A DNA stretch of 5,085 nt, taken from an uncultured Prevotella sp. Its GTDB lineage: Bacteria > Bacteroidota > Bacteroidia > Bacteroidales > Bacteroidaceae. The position numbers and the translations under genes are program-made. Below the pieces are notes generated by a model. That model made no database searches, was not told where the DNA came from, and was given only the letters and a program-made list of their open reading frames with translations. Positions 4,931 through 5,085 of the stretch are shown here, piece by piece. The stretch covers positions 1-5,085 of the forward strand of contig UQPD01000160.1 of assembly GCA_900542795.1 (NCBI GenBank), given 5' to 3'. Every line of letters starts with the position of its first letter. The first letter of the stretch is position 1.

Positions 4931-5085
4931 ACGGGCTGAATTATCGTGCAAACCGAATACAATCAAGCCTGCTTGAATTGTTGAGGTGCAGCCGATAATG
5001 CACGGGCTGAAAGCCCAATAGCACATAGCACAGGGCAAGCGAAGCGACACCCTGGGTGTTACGGATTGCCATAGTATTGACGCCC
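4931..5085. repeat. GC-rich palindromic REP-like element, runs off the window
   Basis: The 9-base ACGGGCTGA occurs twice (4931-4939, 5002-5010). Between the copies is a nested hairpin: ATTATCG (4940-4946) pairs with CGATAAT (4993-4999), TGCA (4947-4950) with TGCA (4987-4990), and CAATCAAG (4960-4967) with CTTGaATTG (4972-4980). Next come the tight hairpin GGGCT-GAA-AGCCC (5004-5016), then CAGGG (5031-5035) with CCCTG (5050-5054), and the overlapping palindrome ACACCC-T-GGGTGT (5047-5059). Both GGGCT copies can pair with the single AGCCC, so alternative folds exist. The motif order (GGGCTGAAAGCCC, an AGCACATAGC-type spacer, then CAGGGC...CCCTGGGT) resembles dispersed intergenic repeats I recall from Bacteroidales genomes. 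There is no ORF here. The right boundary is not in the window. Confidence 0.55.

Overview
The window looks like the end of an Illumina-assembled contig from a member of the Bacteroidales, most likely Prevotella or a close relative. This rests on the AT-rich intergenic DNA, the near absence of Shine-Dalgarno sequences, candidate promoters of the Bacteroidetes type (TTTG / TAnnTTTG), a Bacteroidetes-style lipobox, and the protein flavours of PepT, RlmN and the YtxH/holin-like cluster. The assignment is inference from the sequence alone. The first 40 bases are not genomic: they are Nextera library adapter, so genomic DNA starts at 41.

Layout. Bases 41-1282 carry pepT (peptidase T) on the + strand, with its promoter lost at the contig end and a strong intrinsic terminator behind it. 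Bases 1340-1668 hold no gene but a dense repeat region: an array of CATAAAT-centred units in poly-T, a small GC-rich hairpin, and a 37-bp near-perfect inverted repeat. Bases 1669-2735 hold three small minus-strand genes of a membrane or envelope cluster: a YtxH-domain protein, a two-helix holin-like (YqjE-type) protein, and a 90-residue basic protein. Three hairpins lie between the first two. Bases 2736-2996 are a divergent promoter region. Bases 2997-3524 encode a SPOR-domain lipoprotein (+), followed by 160 bases of unassigned, partly foldable DNA and a strong terminator. Bases 3780-4862 encode RlmN (+), apparently with a TTG start. From 4931 to the window end there is a GC-rich palindromic element resembling REP-type dispersed repeats, and it runs off the window.

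Functionally this is mostly ordinary core-genome content: peptide breakdown (PepT), envelope and stress-type small membrane proteins, a peptidoglycan-binding lipoprotein, and rRNA/tRNA A2 methylation (RlmN). The genes do not form one pathway. No new multi-gene system is evident. The points worth a second look are the two intergenic repeat elements, the hairpin cluster inside the ytxH/holin-like operon, and the unusual start and internal insertion of rlmN.
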